Assembly (NCBI GenBank): GCA_946530565.1
Contig: CAMNAE010000022.1
Location: 1 to 12,070, forward strand
From: an uncultured Oscillibacter sp.
Lineage (GTDB): Bacteria > Bacillota > Clostridia > Oscillospirales > Oscillospiraceae
Length of the DNA: 12,070 nucleotides
Direction of reading: 5' to 3'
How positions within the stretch are numbered: the first letter of the stretch is position 1; each line of letters starts with the position of its first letter. The notes below the pieces were generated by a model. That model worked only from the letters and a program-made list of their open reading frames with translations. It searched no databases and was not told where the DNA came from. Position numbers and translations under genes: made by a program. Below are positions 1 through 8,435 of the stretch, in pieces.

Positions 1-1504
1 TGAGACGGCGCTCGAAGGTCGTCATGCGGTCGCGGCCGAAGATCGGGCTGTTGCGGCCAGCCCAGAGGAACCACAAAAAGTCCATGCCGATCTGGCGCTC
101 GGGGCTGCCGGGCTTCAGGTAATAGGCCTGGCGGGCGGCGGTGTCGGCGTAGTCGAGGAACTCCCGGCCCTTGCGCTCCTTGCCGCCGAGCGTAAAGGTC
201 ATCAAAGACCCGTCGGCATTTAAGGGGATGCAGCCGTGGAAGAGCAGGTTGCCGTTGTGGATCTTGTAGAGGCTGCCCTTGGAGTAGAGGAAGCGGATGT
301 GCTTTTGCAGCTTTTCGCTGCGCTGGAAGGAGGCCGTGAGCTGGTTGATGACCGCGTCCTCCTCGGGCGAGAGCGCGTAGGGGTCCTTCGGGTCGACGGT
401 CGGGAAGTCGGTGTCCTCGAGCGGCCAGGTGACGCCGCCGATCGTAATGGATTTATTTTCATAGTCGATCTTGTCGAGGAGCAGCCGGTCGGCCATGTTG
501 TACTCGGGGTGGCGCAGGATCTTCTGCCCCTCGAGCTTGAAGAGCATGACCGTGATCGCCTTGTGCATGCGCGCGGAGAGGAGCTTGTCCTTTTCGCTGT
601 ACTGCTCGGCGTCGTCGCCGGTCAGCTTGACCTCGAAGCGGGAGACATCGGCGTTTTTGTAGACCTCGTTGGCAAAGACCGAGAGCGGCCTGAGCGAGAT
701 GCCGTAGCCGGTCTCGACGACCTCTAAATTATTATAATGGATGGAGTTTGCAAGCACGGTCGCGACGAGCGTGCGGCTGCCGGAGGCGGCTCCCATCCAT
801 AAAACGTCGTGGTTGCCCCACTGGATGTCGACGCTGTGGTAGTTCATGAGCGAATCCATGATGATGTCGGCGCGGGGACCGCGGTCGAAGATGTCGCCGA
901 CGAGGTGCATGTGGTCAACGGCCATGCGCTTGATGACGCTCGAGATCGCCTCGATGAAGTCCGGCGCCTCACCGATCTCGACGATCGTGGAGATGATGCC
1001 CTCGAAGTAGTCGTGCTTGTCGCTCTCGCGGCCGTTCGTGTGCAGGAGCTCTTCGATGATGTAGGCGTAGTCGGCGGGAAGCGCCTTGCGCACCTTGGAG
1101 CGGGAGTACTTCGCCGAGACGAGGCGGCAGACCTCAACGAGGCGGTGGATCGTGATGCGGTACCACTCGTCGGGGTCGGCGATGCCGGGCAGGAGCTGCT
1201 CAAGCTTCTCGCGCGGGTAGTAGATGAGCGTTGCGAGCGTGTCGAGCTCCGCGCGGGGCACTGTGGACGAGAAGAGCTCGTCGAGCTTCTCACGCACGAC
1301 ACCGGAGCAGGAGTTCAGGATGTGCAGAAAGGCCTCGTACTCGCCGTGGACGTCGGAAATAAAGTGCTCGGTGCCCTTGGGCAGGTTCATGATCGCCTGG
1401 AGGTTGATGATCTCCTTGCTTGCCGACTGCACCGTCGGGTACTGGCGGGCGAGGAGCTTTAAATAGCGGAGATCCTCTTCACTGTAGCGCTTTTGCTCTT
1501 GCAT
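1..1504 (-). CDS. fbp: Fructose-1,6-bisphosphatase class III, 3' end outside window
   Basis: Gluconeogenic enzyme that hydrolyses fructose 1,6-bisphosphate to fructose 6-phosphate in the cytoplasm. The translation from ATG 1504 starts MQEQKRYSEEDLRYLKLLAR and stays open for 501 codons to the window edge. It carries the metallophosphoesterase metal-site motifs in order: DVHG (residues 51-54), GDIFDRG (203-209) and GNHD (230-233). Near the edge, FLWFLWAGRNSPIFGRDRMTTFERR matches the class III family (seen in fragments). This class is typical of Firmicutes and usually about 640-670 residues long, so roughly 150 C-terminal residues lie beyond position 1. The start is supported by AAAGGAGA a few bases upstream of the ATG. 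The gene runs in the same direction as the activator gene behind it, with a 110-bp gap holding a possible weak promoter. Not obviously connected to the butyrate genes. Identification is secure from the motifs. Confidence 0.93.
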   Translation of the reverse strand, partial: MQEQKRYSEEDLRYLKLLARQYPTVQSASKEIINLQAIMNLPKGTEHFISDVHGEYEAFLHILNSCSGVVREKLDELFSSTVPRAELDTLATLIYYPREKLEQLLPGIADPDEWYRITIHRLVEVCRLVSAKYSRSKVRKALPADYAYIIEELLHTNGRESDKHDYFEGIISTIVEIGEAPDFIEAISSVIKRMAVDHMHLVGDIFDRGPRADIIMDSLMNYHSVDIQWGNHDVLWMGAASGSRTLVATVLANSIHYNNLEVVETGYGISLRPLSVFANEVYKNADVSRFEVKLTGDDAEQYSEKDKLLSARMHKAITVMLFKLEGQKILRHPEYNMADRLLLDKIDYENKSITIGGVTWPLEDTDFPTVDPKDPYALSPEEDAVINQLTASFQRSEKLQKHIRFLYSKGSLYKIHNGNLLFHGCIPLNADGSLMTFTLGGKERKGREFLDYADTAARQAYYLKPGSPERQIGMDFLWFLWAGRNSPIFGRDRMTTFERRL

Positions 1505-1536
1505 GCGGCTCTCTCCTTTGTCTTTTTTATCTTTCA

Positions 1537-1565
1537 ATCATATCCGCACAGATGGAACGCGTTGA
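1537..1565 (-). promoter_or_regulatory. Possible weak sigma-70 promoter for fbp
   Basis: On the minus strand a TATGAT -10-like box (1537-1542) lies about 30 bases before the fbp start codon. Only a poor TTCAAC-like -35 lies about 18 bp further upstream. No clear terminator hairpin was found in 1505-1614 for the preceding activator gene, so fbp could also be reached by read-through. Low certainty. Confidence 0.3.
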
Positions 1566-1614
1566 AACAGATACGTTTACTTTATCACGGATCCGCCCCG
1601 CCCGCAAGAGCCCA

Positions 1615-3027
1615 TCATCCACCGCGCACGTATTTTGCGATCTTCCTGGCGGCGGTGGGCTGAGAGATGCCGAGCATCTTCGCAAGCGCCACGCTGCTGC
1701 CGCACTGGGCGTAGTATTCGCGGATGATCTGGCCCTCGTAGGCCTCCATGCGCTCCTGCAGCGTCGCGACCGGGCGGCCGGGCTCCGCGCGCGCGCCCTC
1801 GTCATCGCCCTCGGCCGAGTCGATGATCGAGCCCGGCGTGATGATGACGAGCCGCTCGATGAGGTTCTGAAGCTCCCGGACGTTGCCGCGCCAGCTCTGG
1901 TTTTCAAGCCACGCCAAAAAGCGCGGCGAAAAGGCAAGGGACCTGCCGTACTCCTTGCAGAAATCCTGCAAAAAGCGCTGCGCGAGCGGCAATATGTCCT
2001 CGCGCCGCTCCCGGAGCGGCGGGATGCGGATCCGGATCACGTTGAGCCGGTAGTAGAGATCCGAGCGGAAGGAGCCGCGGCGGACCTCCTCTTCAAGGTC
2101 CCGGTTCGTCGCGACGACGAGCCGCAGGTCGAGCGAAATGCGCCGCGTGCCAGAGACGCGCTCGATCGTCTTTTCCTGAATGAGCTGCAACAGCTTCGAC
2201 TGCACCTGCGGCGGCAGCTCGCCGATCTCGTCCAAAAAGAGCGTGCCGTGGTTGGCAAGCTCGATCTTGCCGACCTTGCCGCCCGGCGCCGCGCCGGTGA
2301 AGGCGCCCTTTTCGTAGCCGAAGAGCTCGGACTCGATCAGGCTCTCGTGCAGCACCGCGCAGTTGACCTCGACAAAGGGCCCTGCCGCGCGGTCGCTCAT
2401 CGCGTGGATCGCACGGGCGACGGCGGTTTTGCCGACGCCGGTCTCGCCGGTGATCAGAATGTTCGCCCGCGTTTTAGCGCTCTGCTCGAGCATCGTAAAG
2501 AGCTGGTGCATGGCCGGCGAGCTCGCGACGAGATCCCCGGTCCTTCGGCCCTTCAATGCCGCGAGCTCCGAGCTCACCTGCGCGACCGAGGCCTGCATCT
2601 GCTCGTAGTCGGCGCGGATCGCGTTGATCTGCTGCATCGTGACCGTGTTGAAGCAGATCACATACTGCAGCTGTCCGTCGGGCCCGAAGAGCGGGATCCC
2701 AACGCTCATCACATACTTGTGCGTGCGGTTGATCGTCTGCGAGATCGTGATGCGCCGCCCTCCGCGGATCACCATCGCGGTCAGGCAGGGCGAAAAGGTC
2801 CCGTCTTCTTCAAGGTCGAACGCGTTGCGCCCGACGATCGTGCCGCTTTCAAAGCCGAAGGTCTTCTCGTAGTTCTCGCTCACCTGCAGGATCGTCCCGT
2901 CGGCGCTCGAGAGCATCATCTCATCGGCGAGCAGCAGGTGGTTCTCGGGCGAGAGGACCTCCAAAAGCCCCTTGAGCTCCGGCGTCTCCCCGGCGGGGAC
3001 GCTCAGGCGTGTTCCGGGTTCGGGCAT
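1615..3027 (-). CDS. PAS-domain sigma-54-dependent activator (EBP1), divergent from abfD operon
   Basis: Bacterial enhancer-binding protein of 470 residues that would open sigma-54 promoters by ATP hydrolysis. A PAS-like sensor spans about residues 30-135, then a short helical linker (about 135-160). The AAA+ domain has Walker A GETGVGKT (194-201), the canonical sigma-54 contact loop GAFTGA (241-246), Walker B GTLFLDE (D266, E267) and the [10 protein letters not shown] stretch (about 321-330). A Fis-type helix-turn-helix ends the protein ([19 protein letters not shown], about 445-463). There is no receiver domain, so it probably senses a small molecule through PAS and not a phosphorelay. ATG 3027 is chosen because AGGAGG sits 8 bases upstream; an in-frame GTG at 3033 lies too close to that site. 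It is transcribed away from abfD, whose upstream region has a sigma-54 promoter and three palindromes, so it is the likely activator of that operon. The ligand is unknown; 4-hydroxybutyrate, its CoA ester or a precursor is a guess. Confidence 0.93.
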   Translation of the reverse strand: MPEPGTRLSVPAGETPELKGLLEVLSPENHLLLADEMMLSSADGTILQVSENYEKTFGFESGTIVGRNAFDLEEDGTFSPCLTAMVIRGGRRITISQTINRTHKYVMSVGIPLFGPDGQLQYVICFNTVTMQQINAIRADYEQMQASVAQVSSELAALKGRRTGDLVASSPAMHQLFTMLEQSAKTRANILITGETGVGKTAVARAIHAMSDRAAGPFVEVNCAVLHESLIESELFGYEKGAFTGAAPGGKVGKIELANHGTLFLDEIGELPPQVQSKLLQLIQEKTIERVSGTRRISLDLRLVVATNRDLEEEVRRGSFRSDLYYRLNVIRIRIPPLRERREDILPLAQRFLQDFCKEYGRSLAFSPRFLAWLENQSWRGNVRELQNLIERLVIITPGSIIDSAEGDDEGARAEPGRPVATLQERMEAYEGQIIREYYAQCGSSVALAKMLGISQPTAARKIAKYVRGG

Positions 3028-3054
3028 AAACACGCCCTCCTTTCATGATGATTC

Positions 3055-3070
3055 TATTCAAAAATGATTA
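3055..3070. promoter_or_regulatory. EBP1 operator site 1 (TATTCA-AAAA-TGATTA)
   Basis: Inverted repeat of 6-4-6 layout with one mismatch. It overlaps the -10 box and probable start point of the EBP1 promoter, so occupancy would be expected to repress EBP1. Its centre is 21 bp, two helical turns, from site 2. Assignment to EBP1 is inferred from position. Confidence 0.6.
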
Positions 3071-3095
3071 TAGCATATTCAGCTCTGAATAGAAA
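3067..3095 (-). promoter_or_regulatory. Sigma-70-type promoter for EBP1
   Basis: Minus-strand TATAAT (3067-3072) preceded by TGC, giving an extended -10. A weak -35 (TTTCTA, 3090-3095) lies at 17-bp spacing. The predicted start is near 3060, about 33 bases before the ATG. Operator sites 1 and 2 cover the -10 flank and the spacer. Confidence 0.6.
3076..3091. promoter_or_regulatory. EBP1 operator site 2 (TATTCA-GCTC-TGAATA)
   Basis: Perfect 6-4-6 inverted repeat lying in the spacer of the EBP1 promoter. Same half-sites as sites 1 and 3. Probably an autoregulatory site, and perhaps also a distal activator site for the abfD promoter about 307 bp away. Confidence 0.68.
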
Positions 3096-3127
3096 GCAAA
3101 ATCTGCGTTTTCACGAGGGAAAATAAA

Positions 3128-3156
3128 TTGACAGTAAAAGCGCGTTTCGTTATACT
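3128..3156 (+). promoter_or_regulatory. Strong sigma-70-type promoter upstream of abfD
   Basis: TTGACA (3128-3133), 17-bp spacer, TATACT (3151-3156), almost the housekeeping consensus. The predicted start is near 3163, giving a leader of about 277 nt before abfD. The leader would pass through operator site 3 and the sigma-54 promoter. It could supply basal abfD transcription or an unrecognised leader RNA. Confidence 0.6.
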
Positions 3157-3211
3157 GTTTTTTGGAATTGTGCCGAAAACGGGATAACGCGCCGGTTTTC
3201 TGACGGCATTT

Positions 3212-3229
3212 CTATTCACTTGTGAATAG
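3212..3229. promoter_or_regulatory. EBP1 operator site 3, upstream activating sequence (CTATTCA-CTTG-TGAATAG)
   Basis: Perfect 7-4-7 inverted repeat, the best of the three copies. Its centre is about 170 bp upstream of the predicted sigma-54 start point, a usual enhancer distance for NtrC-family activators. It also lies about 50-65 bases downstream of the predicted sigma-70 start, so binding could block that transcript. Confidence 0.72.
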
Positions 3230-3362
3230 GCAGCCGCCGACAGCGGCCAGAAAACAGCCGCTGCGTGCGTGAAAGCAGGGCGTTTTCTCGTCAATTCCCG
3301 TCAGGACTCACAAAAATCTTTTTTAAATTTATGAGCTTTGACGAAACTTCGGCACGGTGATT

Positions 3363-3379
3363 TTGGCAGGAAACTTGCT
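3363..3379 (+). promoter_or_regulatory. Sigma-54 promoter of the abfD-bcd-etfBA operon
   Basis: TTGGCAGGAAACTTGCT matches the sigma-54 consensus TTGGCACGNNNNTTGCT except for one C to G. The GG (3365-3366) and GC (3377-3378) dinucleotides are correctly spaced as the -24 and -12 elements. Start expected near 3390, about 50 nt before abfD. It pairs with the divergent sigma-54 activator gene and operator site 3. Confidence 0.87.
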
Positions 3380-3439
3380 GTAATCATCATTGGTGTGTAA
3401 GTGTGCAGCTTTCGACAAAAACTTGAGGAGGAAACAAAA

Positions 3440-4918
3440 ATGGCACTGAAAACGGTAGAAGAGTACATTGCGTCCCTGCGTGAACTGAAGACCCGCGTGT
3501 ACATGTTCGGCGAGAAGATCGACAACTGGGTGGATCACCCGATGATCCGTCCCTCCATCAACTGCGTGGCCATGACCTATGAGCTGGCTCAGGATCCCCA
3601 GTACAAGGATCTGATGACCGTGAAGTCCGAGCTCACCGGCGAGACCATCAACCGTTTCACCAATCTCCACCGCAATACCGAGGACCTGCGCAACAAGGTC
3701 AAGATGCAGCGCCTGCTCGGCCAGAAGACCGCCAGCTGCTTCCAGCGCTGCGTCGGCATGGACTGCTTCAACGCCGAGTATTCGACGACCTTCGAGATCG
3801 ACGAGAAGTACGGCACCCACTATCACGAGAACTTCAAGAAGTTCCTCGCCTTCGTGCAGCACAACGACCTCGTGGTCGACGGCGCGATGACCGACCCCAA
3901 GGGCGACCGCTCCAAGGCCCCCCATGCCCAGGCCGATCCCGACCTCTTCGTCCATGTCGTTGAGCGCCGCGAGGACGGCATCGTGGTCTGCGGCGCGAAG
4001 TGCCACCAGACCGGCTCCGTCAACTCCCACTGGCACATCTTCATGCCCACCATCGCGATGGGTCCCGATGACAAGGACTGGGCTGTCTCCTTCGCCTGCC
4101 CGACCGATGCCGAGGGCATGTACCTGATCTACGGCCGCCAGAGCTGCGACACCCGCAAGATGGAAGAGGGCGCCTCGATCGACGTCGGCAACGCGAAGTT
4201 CGGCGGTCAGGAGGCTCTGGTCGTTCTGGACCACGTCTTCATCCCCAACGAGTACATCTTCATGAACGGCGAGTATGACTTCGCCGGCATGCTCGTTGAG
4301 CGCTTCGCCGGCTACCACCGTCAGAGCTACGGCGGCTGCAAGGTCGGCGTGGGCGACGTTGTGATCGGTGCCGCCGCGCTCGCTGCTGAGTACAACGGTG
4401 TCGAGAAGGCCAGCGCCGTGAAGGACAAGATCATTGAGATGATCCACCTCAACGAGACCCTGTACTGCTGCGGCATCGCCTGCTCTGCTGAAGGCGTGCC
4501 CACCAAGGCCGGCAACTACCAGATCGACCTGCTGCTCGCGAACGTCTGCAAGCAGAACGTCACCCGCTTCCCCTATGAGATCGTGCGCCTGGCCGAGGAC
4601 ATTGCGGGCGGCCTGATGGTCACCATGCCCTCCGCCGCCGACTTCAACAGCGACACGCCCGTCGGCCGCAACGGCGAGACGATCGGCGAGATCTGCAACA
4701 AGTTCTTCGTGGGCCGCGAGGGCGTTTCCACCGAGAACCGTCAGCGCATCATGCGCTTCCTCGAGAACATGTGCCTCGGCGCCGCCGCTGTCGGCTACCG
4801 CACCGAGTCCATGCACGGCGCGGGCTCTCCGCAGGCGCAGCGCATCATGATCTCCCGCCAGGGCGACATCGCCGGCAAGAAGGCGATGGCCAAGGCGATC
4901 GCCGGCATCACCGACTGA
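3440..4918 (+). CDS. abfD: 4-hydroxybutyryl-CoA dehydratase / vinylacetyl-CoA delta-isomerase
   Basis: Converts 4-hydroxybutyryl-CoA to crotonyl-CoA via a ketyl-radical dehydration, using FAD and a [4Fe-4S] cluster. The family also isomerises vinylacetyl-CoA. The 492-residue product is essentially the length of the Clostridium aminobutyricum enzyme. All four cluster ligands known there (C99, C103, H292, C299) are present shifted by one: C100 and C104 in ASCFQRCVGMDCF, H293 and C300 in YHRQSYGGCKVG. These ligands separate it from its flavin-monooxygenase relatives of the HpaB family. The start at MALKTVEEYI is set by AGGAGG 8-9 bases upstream; an earlier in-frame ATG at 3401 has no such site. 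It is the first gene of the operon, 111 bp before bcd, the enzyme that uses its product. The strong codon bias fits high expression. Cytoplasmic and oxygen-sensitive by family knowledge. Confidence 0.96.
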   Translation: MALKTVEEYIASLRELKTRVYMFGEKIDNWVDHPMIRPSINCVAMTYELAQDPQYKDLMTVKSELTGETINRFTNLHRNTEDLRNKVKMQRLLGQKTASCFQRCVGMDCFNAEYSTTFEIDEKYGTHYHENFKKFLAFVQHNDLVVDGAMTDPKGDRSKAPHAQADPDLFVHVVERREDGIVVCGAKCHQTGSVNSHWHIFMPTIAMGPDDKDWAVSFACPTDAEGMYLIYGRQSCDTRKMEEGASIDVGNAKFGGQEALVVLDHVFIPNEYIFMNGEYDFAGMLVERFAGYHRQSYGGCKVGVGDVVIGAAALAAEYNGVEKASAVKDKIIEMIHLNETLYCCGIACSAEGVPTKAGNYQIDLLLANVCKQNVTRFPYEIVRLAEDIAGGLMVTMPSAADFNSDTPVGRNGETIGEICNKFFVGREGVSTENRQRIMRFLENMCLGAAAVGYRTESMHGAGSPQAQRIMISRQGDIAGKKAMAKAIAGITD

Positions 4919-4943
4919 TCACAGTCGTATCAGCAATCCCTGC

Positions 4944-4981
4944 CGCACCCGGCCGCGATGTGTGCGCGCCGGCCGGGTGCG
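4944..4981 (+). other. GC-rich intercistronic hairpin between abfD and bcd
   Basis: Perfect 12-bp inverted repeat (CGCACCCGGCCG, 4944-4955, with its complement at 4970-4981) and a 14-nt loop. It is not followed directly by a U run; AGATTTCCATATTTTTG comes next, so termination would be partial at best. It may protect abfD mRNA or lower downstream expression relative to abfD. Confidence 0.6.
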
Positions 4982-5029
4982 AGATTTCCATATTTTTGTT
5001 CCAAGCGACATTCTAAGGAGGTTCACTGA

Positions 5030-6166
<1,137 letters not shown>

Positions 6167-6183
6167 GGAGGGAAAGGCAATCT

Positions 6184-6984
6184 ATGAAGATCATTGTTTG
6201 CATTAAGCAGGTTCCGGATACCTCCGGCAAGGTGGCTGTGAATCCCGACGGTACGCTCGATCGCGCCTCCATGCAGACCATCACCAACCCCGACGACCTC
6301 AACGCCGTTGAGGCCGCGCTCAAGATCAAGGACGCCACCGGCTGCGAGGTCATCGTGGTCACCATGGGCCCGGCGCCGGCTGCCGGCATGCTCCGCGAGG
6401 CCATGGCCATGGGCGCCGACCGCGCAGTGCTCGTCTCCGCCCGTGAGTTCGGCGGTTCCGACACCTACGCGACCTCTCAGATCCTCGCCGCCGCCGTCAA
6501 GCGCATCGGCGTCGAGAAGGACGATATCGTCATGTGCGGCCGTCAGGCCATCGACGGCGATACCGCTCAGGTCGGCCCCCAGATCGCCGAGAAGCTCGAT
6601 CTGCCTCAGGTCACCTATGCCGCCGACATCCAGAAGGACGGCGACAAGATCACCGTCCGCCGCATGCTCGAGGACGGCTATATGACCATCCGCGTCGAGA
6701 CTCCGTGCCTGCTCACCTGCATCAAGGAGCTCAACAGCCCCCGTTACATGAACATCAAGGGCATCTATGACACCTACAACAAGCCCCTGGACGTGTTCGA
6801 CTATGAGACCCTCAAGGACGATCCCCTGATCGATCCCACCACGATCGGCCTCAAGGGCTCCCCGACCAACATTCTGACCTCCTTCACCCCGCCGCTCAAG
6901 GGCGCCGGCATGATGCTTGAGGGCGCTGACCATGCCACCACCGACAAGCTGGCGGAGCTGCTGGCTGCCAAGCACATCATCTAA
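6184..6984 (+). CDS. etfB: Electron transfer flavoprotein beta subunit
   Basis: Beta subunit of the heterodimeric Etf (266 residues) that passes electrons from NADH to Bcd and, in bifurcating forms, to ferredoxin. It starts MKIIVCIKQVPDT, the usual EtfB N-terminus, and has CGRQAIDGDTAQVGPQ (118-133), the cofactor-binding loop seen in butyrate-pathway EtfB proteins that carry a second FAD. GAGG-type ribosome binding site (AAGGAGGG) about 13 bases before the ATG; slightly long spacing, but a second purine run (AAAGG) is closer. It lies 17 bp after bcd and 20 bp before etfA. Bifurcation is inferred from context and from the loop; the sequence does not prove it. Confidence 0.94.
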   Translation: MKIIVCIKQVPDTSGKVAVNPDGTLDRASMQTITNPDDLNAVEAALKIKDATGCEVIVVTMGPAPAAGMLREAMAMGADRAVLVSAREFGGSDTYATSQILAAAVKRIGVEKDDIVMCGRQAIDGDTAQVGPQIAEKLDLPQVTYAADIQKDGDKITVRRMLEDGYMTIRVETPCLLTCIKELNSPRYMNIKGIYDTYNKPLDVFDYETLKDDPLIDPTTIGLKGSPTNILTSFTPPLKGAGMMLEGADHATTDKLAELLAAKHII

Positions 6985-7004
6985 CGAGAGGAGAAACGAA
7001 GGAT

Positions 7005-8141
7005 ATGCCTGAATACAGCAACATGCAGCTTGAGAACTACAAGAACGTCTGGGTGTTCTGCGAGCAGCGTCAGGGCAAGCTGATGCCCACTGACTTCGAG
7101 CTCATCAGCGAGGCCCGCCGTCTGGCCGACGAGCTGGGCGTGAAGGTCTGCGGTCTGCTCCTGGGCGACAAGGTCGAGGGTCTTGCCAAGGACCTGGCCG
7201 GCTACGGCGCCGACGAGATCATCGTCTGCGAGCATCCTCTGCTCAAGGACTATACCACCGGCGGCTATACCACCGTCATCTGCCAGGCGATCGAGGCTCT
7301 CAAGCCCGAGGTCGTTCTCTTCGGCGCGACCAACATCGGCCGTGACCTGGGCCCCCGCTGCGCGGCGCGTCTGCACACCGGCCTGTGCGCCGACTGCACG
7401 CACCTCGACGTCGACATGCCCACCTACAAGAACTTCCTCAAGGAGAACTCCACTCTGCCCGCCGAGAAGATCGACGGCATGGGCACCGCGATGGTCATGG
7501 GCGAGCAGCATGACGTCTCCCGCGACCTGAAGATGACCCGTCCCGCTTTCGGCGGCCACCTGATGGCCTCCATCATCTGCCCGCGCTTCCGTCCCGCTAT
7601 GGCGACGGTCCGTCCCGGCGTTATGAAGAAGGCTCCCTTCGATCAGGCCAAGGCTGACGCCGTGGCGATCGTGAAGCCCGAGTTCACCCTCGCTGAGTCC
7701 GACATCCGCACCGAGGTCCTCGAGACCGTCAAGGCCGCGAAGAAGCTCGTCGACCTGATCGGCGCCGATTACATCGTCTCCGTCGGCCGCGGCATCGCCT
7801 CCGACGTCGAGGGCGGCATCAAGCTCGCGGAAGAGCTCGCGGCCGAGCTCGGCGGCGTCGTCGGCGGCTCCCGTGCCACGATCGACTCCGGCTGGCTCTC
7901 TGCCGATCACCAGGTCGGCCAGACCGGCAAGACCGTGCACCCGAAGGTGTACATCGCCCTCGGCATCTCCGGCGCGATCCAGCACAAGGCCGGCATGCAG
8001 GATTCCGAGTGCATCGTCGCGATCAACAAGAACTCCGCTGCCCCGATGTTCGAGATCGCGGACTACGGCATCTGCGGCGACCTCTTCAAGGTCGTTCCCA
8101 TGCTGATCGAGTCCATCCGTGCCCTCAAGGCCGCGAAATAA
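7005..8141 (+). CDS. etfA: Electron transfer flavoprotein alpha subunit
   Basis: Alpha subunit of Etf (378 residues), partner of EtfB. The C-terminal FAD domain is clear: [13 protein letters not shown] (285-297), then the [19 protein letters not shown] stretch (302-320), GISGAIQH (320-327), AINKN (339-343) and ADYGICGDL (352-360). It is longer than housekeeping EtfA (about 310-330) because of an N-terminal extension and a central insertion around residues 140-210, a size usual for clostridial butyrate-type EtfA. No ferredoxin-like cysteine cluster is seen at the N-terminus. Ribosome binding site GAGGAG lies upstream of ATG 7005. Last gene of the operon; a strong terminator begins 23 bp after the stop. 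Confidence 0.95.
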   Translation: MPEYSNMQLENYKNVWVFCEQRQGKLMPTDFELISEARRLADELGVKVCGLLLGDKVEGLAKDLAGYGADEIIVCEHPLLKDYTTGGYTTVICQAIEALKPEVVLFGATNIGRDLGPRCAARLHTGLCADCTHLDVDMPTYKNFLKENSTLPAEKIDGMGTAMVMGEQHDVSRDLKMTRPAFGGHLMASIICPRFRPAMATVRPGVMKKAPFDQAKADAVAIVKPEFTLAESDIRTEVLETVKAAKKLVDLIGADYIVSVGRGIASDVEGGIKLAEELAAELGGVVGGSRATIDSGWLSADHQVGQTGKTVHPKVYIALGISGAIQHKAGMQDSECIVAINKNSAAPMFEIADYGICGDLFKVVPMLIESIRALKAAK

Positions 8142-8163
8142 GCTGCCTTAAGATACACACCAG

Positions 8164-8200
8164 CCCCTGCGCCTCCCTGCGAGGCGCAGGGGTATTTTTT
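8164..8200 (+). terminator. Intrinsic terminator of the abfD-bcd-etfBA operon
   Basis: Perfect 12-bp stem (CCCCTGCGCCTC at 8164-8175 with 8181-8192), 5-nt loop, then TATTTTTT. Textbook rho-independent terminator; it separates the butyrate operon from the MATE gene. Confidence 0.95.
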
Positions 8201-8263
8201 GCACATAATGAAAAACAAAACGCGGAAATGCGGGGGCAGTTCCGATTGTCTGCCCGGTAGCGC

Positions 8264-8292
8264 TTGACTTTCCCGCTTTTGTATAGTATAAA
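8264..8292 (+). promoter_or_regulatory. Sigma-70 promoter of the MATE transporter gene
   Basis: TTGACT (8264-8269), 17-bp spacer, TATAAA (8287-8292). Predicted start near 8299, giving a leader of about 137 nt before the GTG start codon. The leader holds the attenuator described separately. A small repeat GGGCAG...CTGCCC (8234-8255) lies just upstream; its meaning is unclear. Confidence 0.78.
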
Positions 8293-8320
8293 AGAGCAAA
8301 TCGAATCTGTTCATCGGAGG

Positions 8321-8396
8321 AGCGGGCATCGCAATGCCCGGCTCGAGAAGATGTCGGGTGCGCCCGGTTATTGCAAAGATAACCGGGCGCATTTTT
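8321..8396 (+). promoter_or_regulatory. Transcription attenuator, candidate guanidine-IV (mepA-type) riboswitch
   Basis: The leader has a first hairpin, CGGGCAT (8323-8329) with ATGCCCG (8334-8340) and loop CGCA. A purine-rich linker (8341-8358) follows, then a perfect 13-bp terminator stem (8359-8371 with 8379-8391), loop TGCAAAG and five T. The loop CGCA (8330-8333) is complementary to TGCG at the foot of the terminator 5' arm (8359-8362), and GCAAT (8331-8335) is complementary to ATTGC at the terminator loop (8370-8374), so a pseudoknot or kissing pairing could compete with termination. Established knowledge: guanidine-IV (mepA motif) riboswitches are hairpin-plus-terminator ON switches ahead of MATE efflux genes in Firmicutes. 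The terminator and its position are certain; membership of that class is from architecture and context, as I could not score it against a covariance model. Confidence 0.6.
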
Positions 8397-8435
8397 GTGT
8401 GTACGAAAGATCAATGGAAAGGGGCTGACGGAGCG

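Noticed and set aside
1420..3048. 542-codon plus-strand open frame opposite EBP1
   Set aside because: Arg/Ala/Asp-rich translation without recognisable domains; it is antisense to an activator with every expected motif. The similar 9923-11359 frame is the shadow of EBP2.
3401..3439. In-frame ATG extending AbfD by 13 residues
   Set aside because: The extension (MCSFRQKLEEETK) covers the strong AGGAGG ribosome binding site and does not match the known enzyme N-terminus.
3028..3439. Rex operator (TTGTTAA-N4-TTAACAA type), expected for redox control of butyrate genes
   Set aside because: No match seen upstream of abfD; the palindromes present have different half-sites.
3329..4816. Long open frame on the minus strand opposite abfD (and similar ones opposite bcd, etfB, etfA)
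   Set aside because: They arise from the strong codon bias of the plus-strand genes; the products are low-complexity Ala/Val/Gly/Asp-rich, have no ribosome binding sites, and the plus strand encodes clear enzymes.
8414..8428. Four-codon ORF (ATG GAA AGG GGC TGA) just before the MATE start, considered as a leader peptide
   Set aside because: The sequence is more simply the AAAGGGG ribosome binding site for GTG 8436; there is no separate site for the mini-ORF.
8334..8435. In-frame upstream ATG that would extend the MATE protein by 34 residues
   Set aside because: It lies within the leader hairpin, crosses the terminator, has no suitable ribosome binding site and adds a basic, non-membrane tail atypical of the family.
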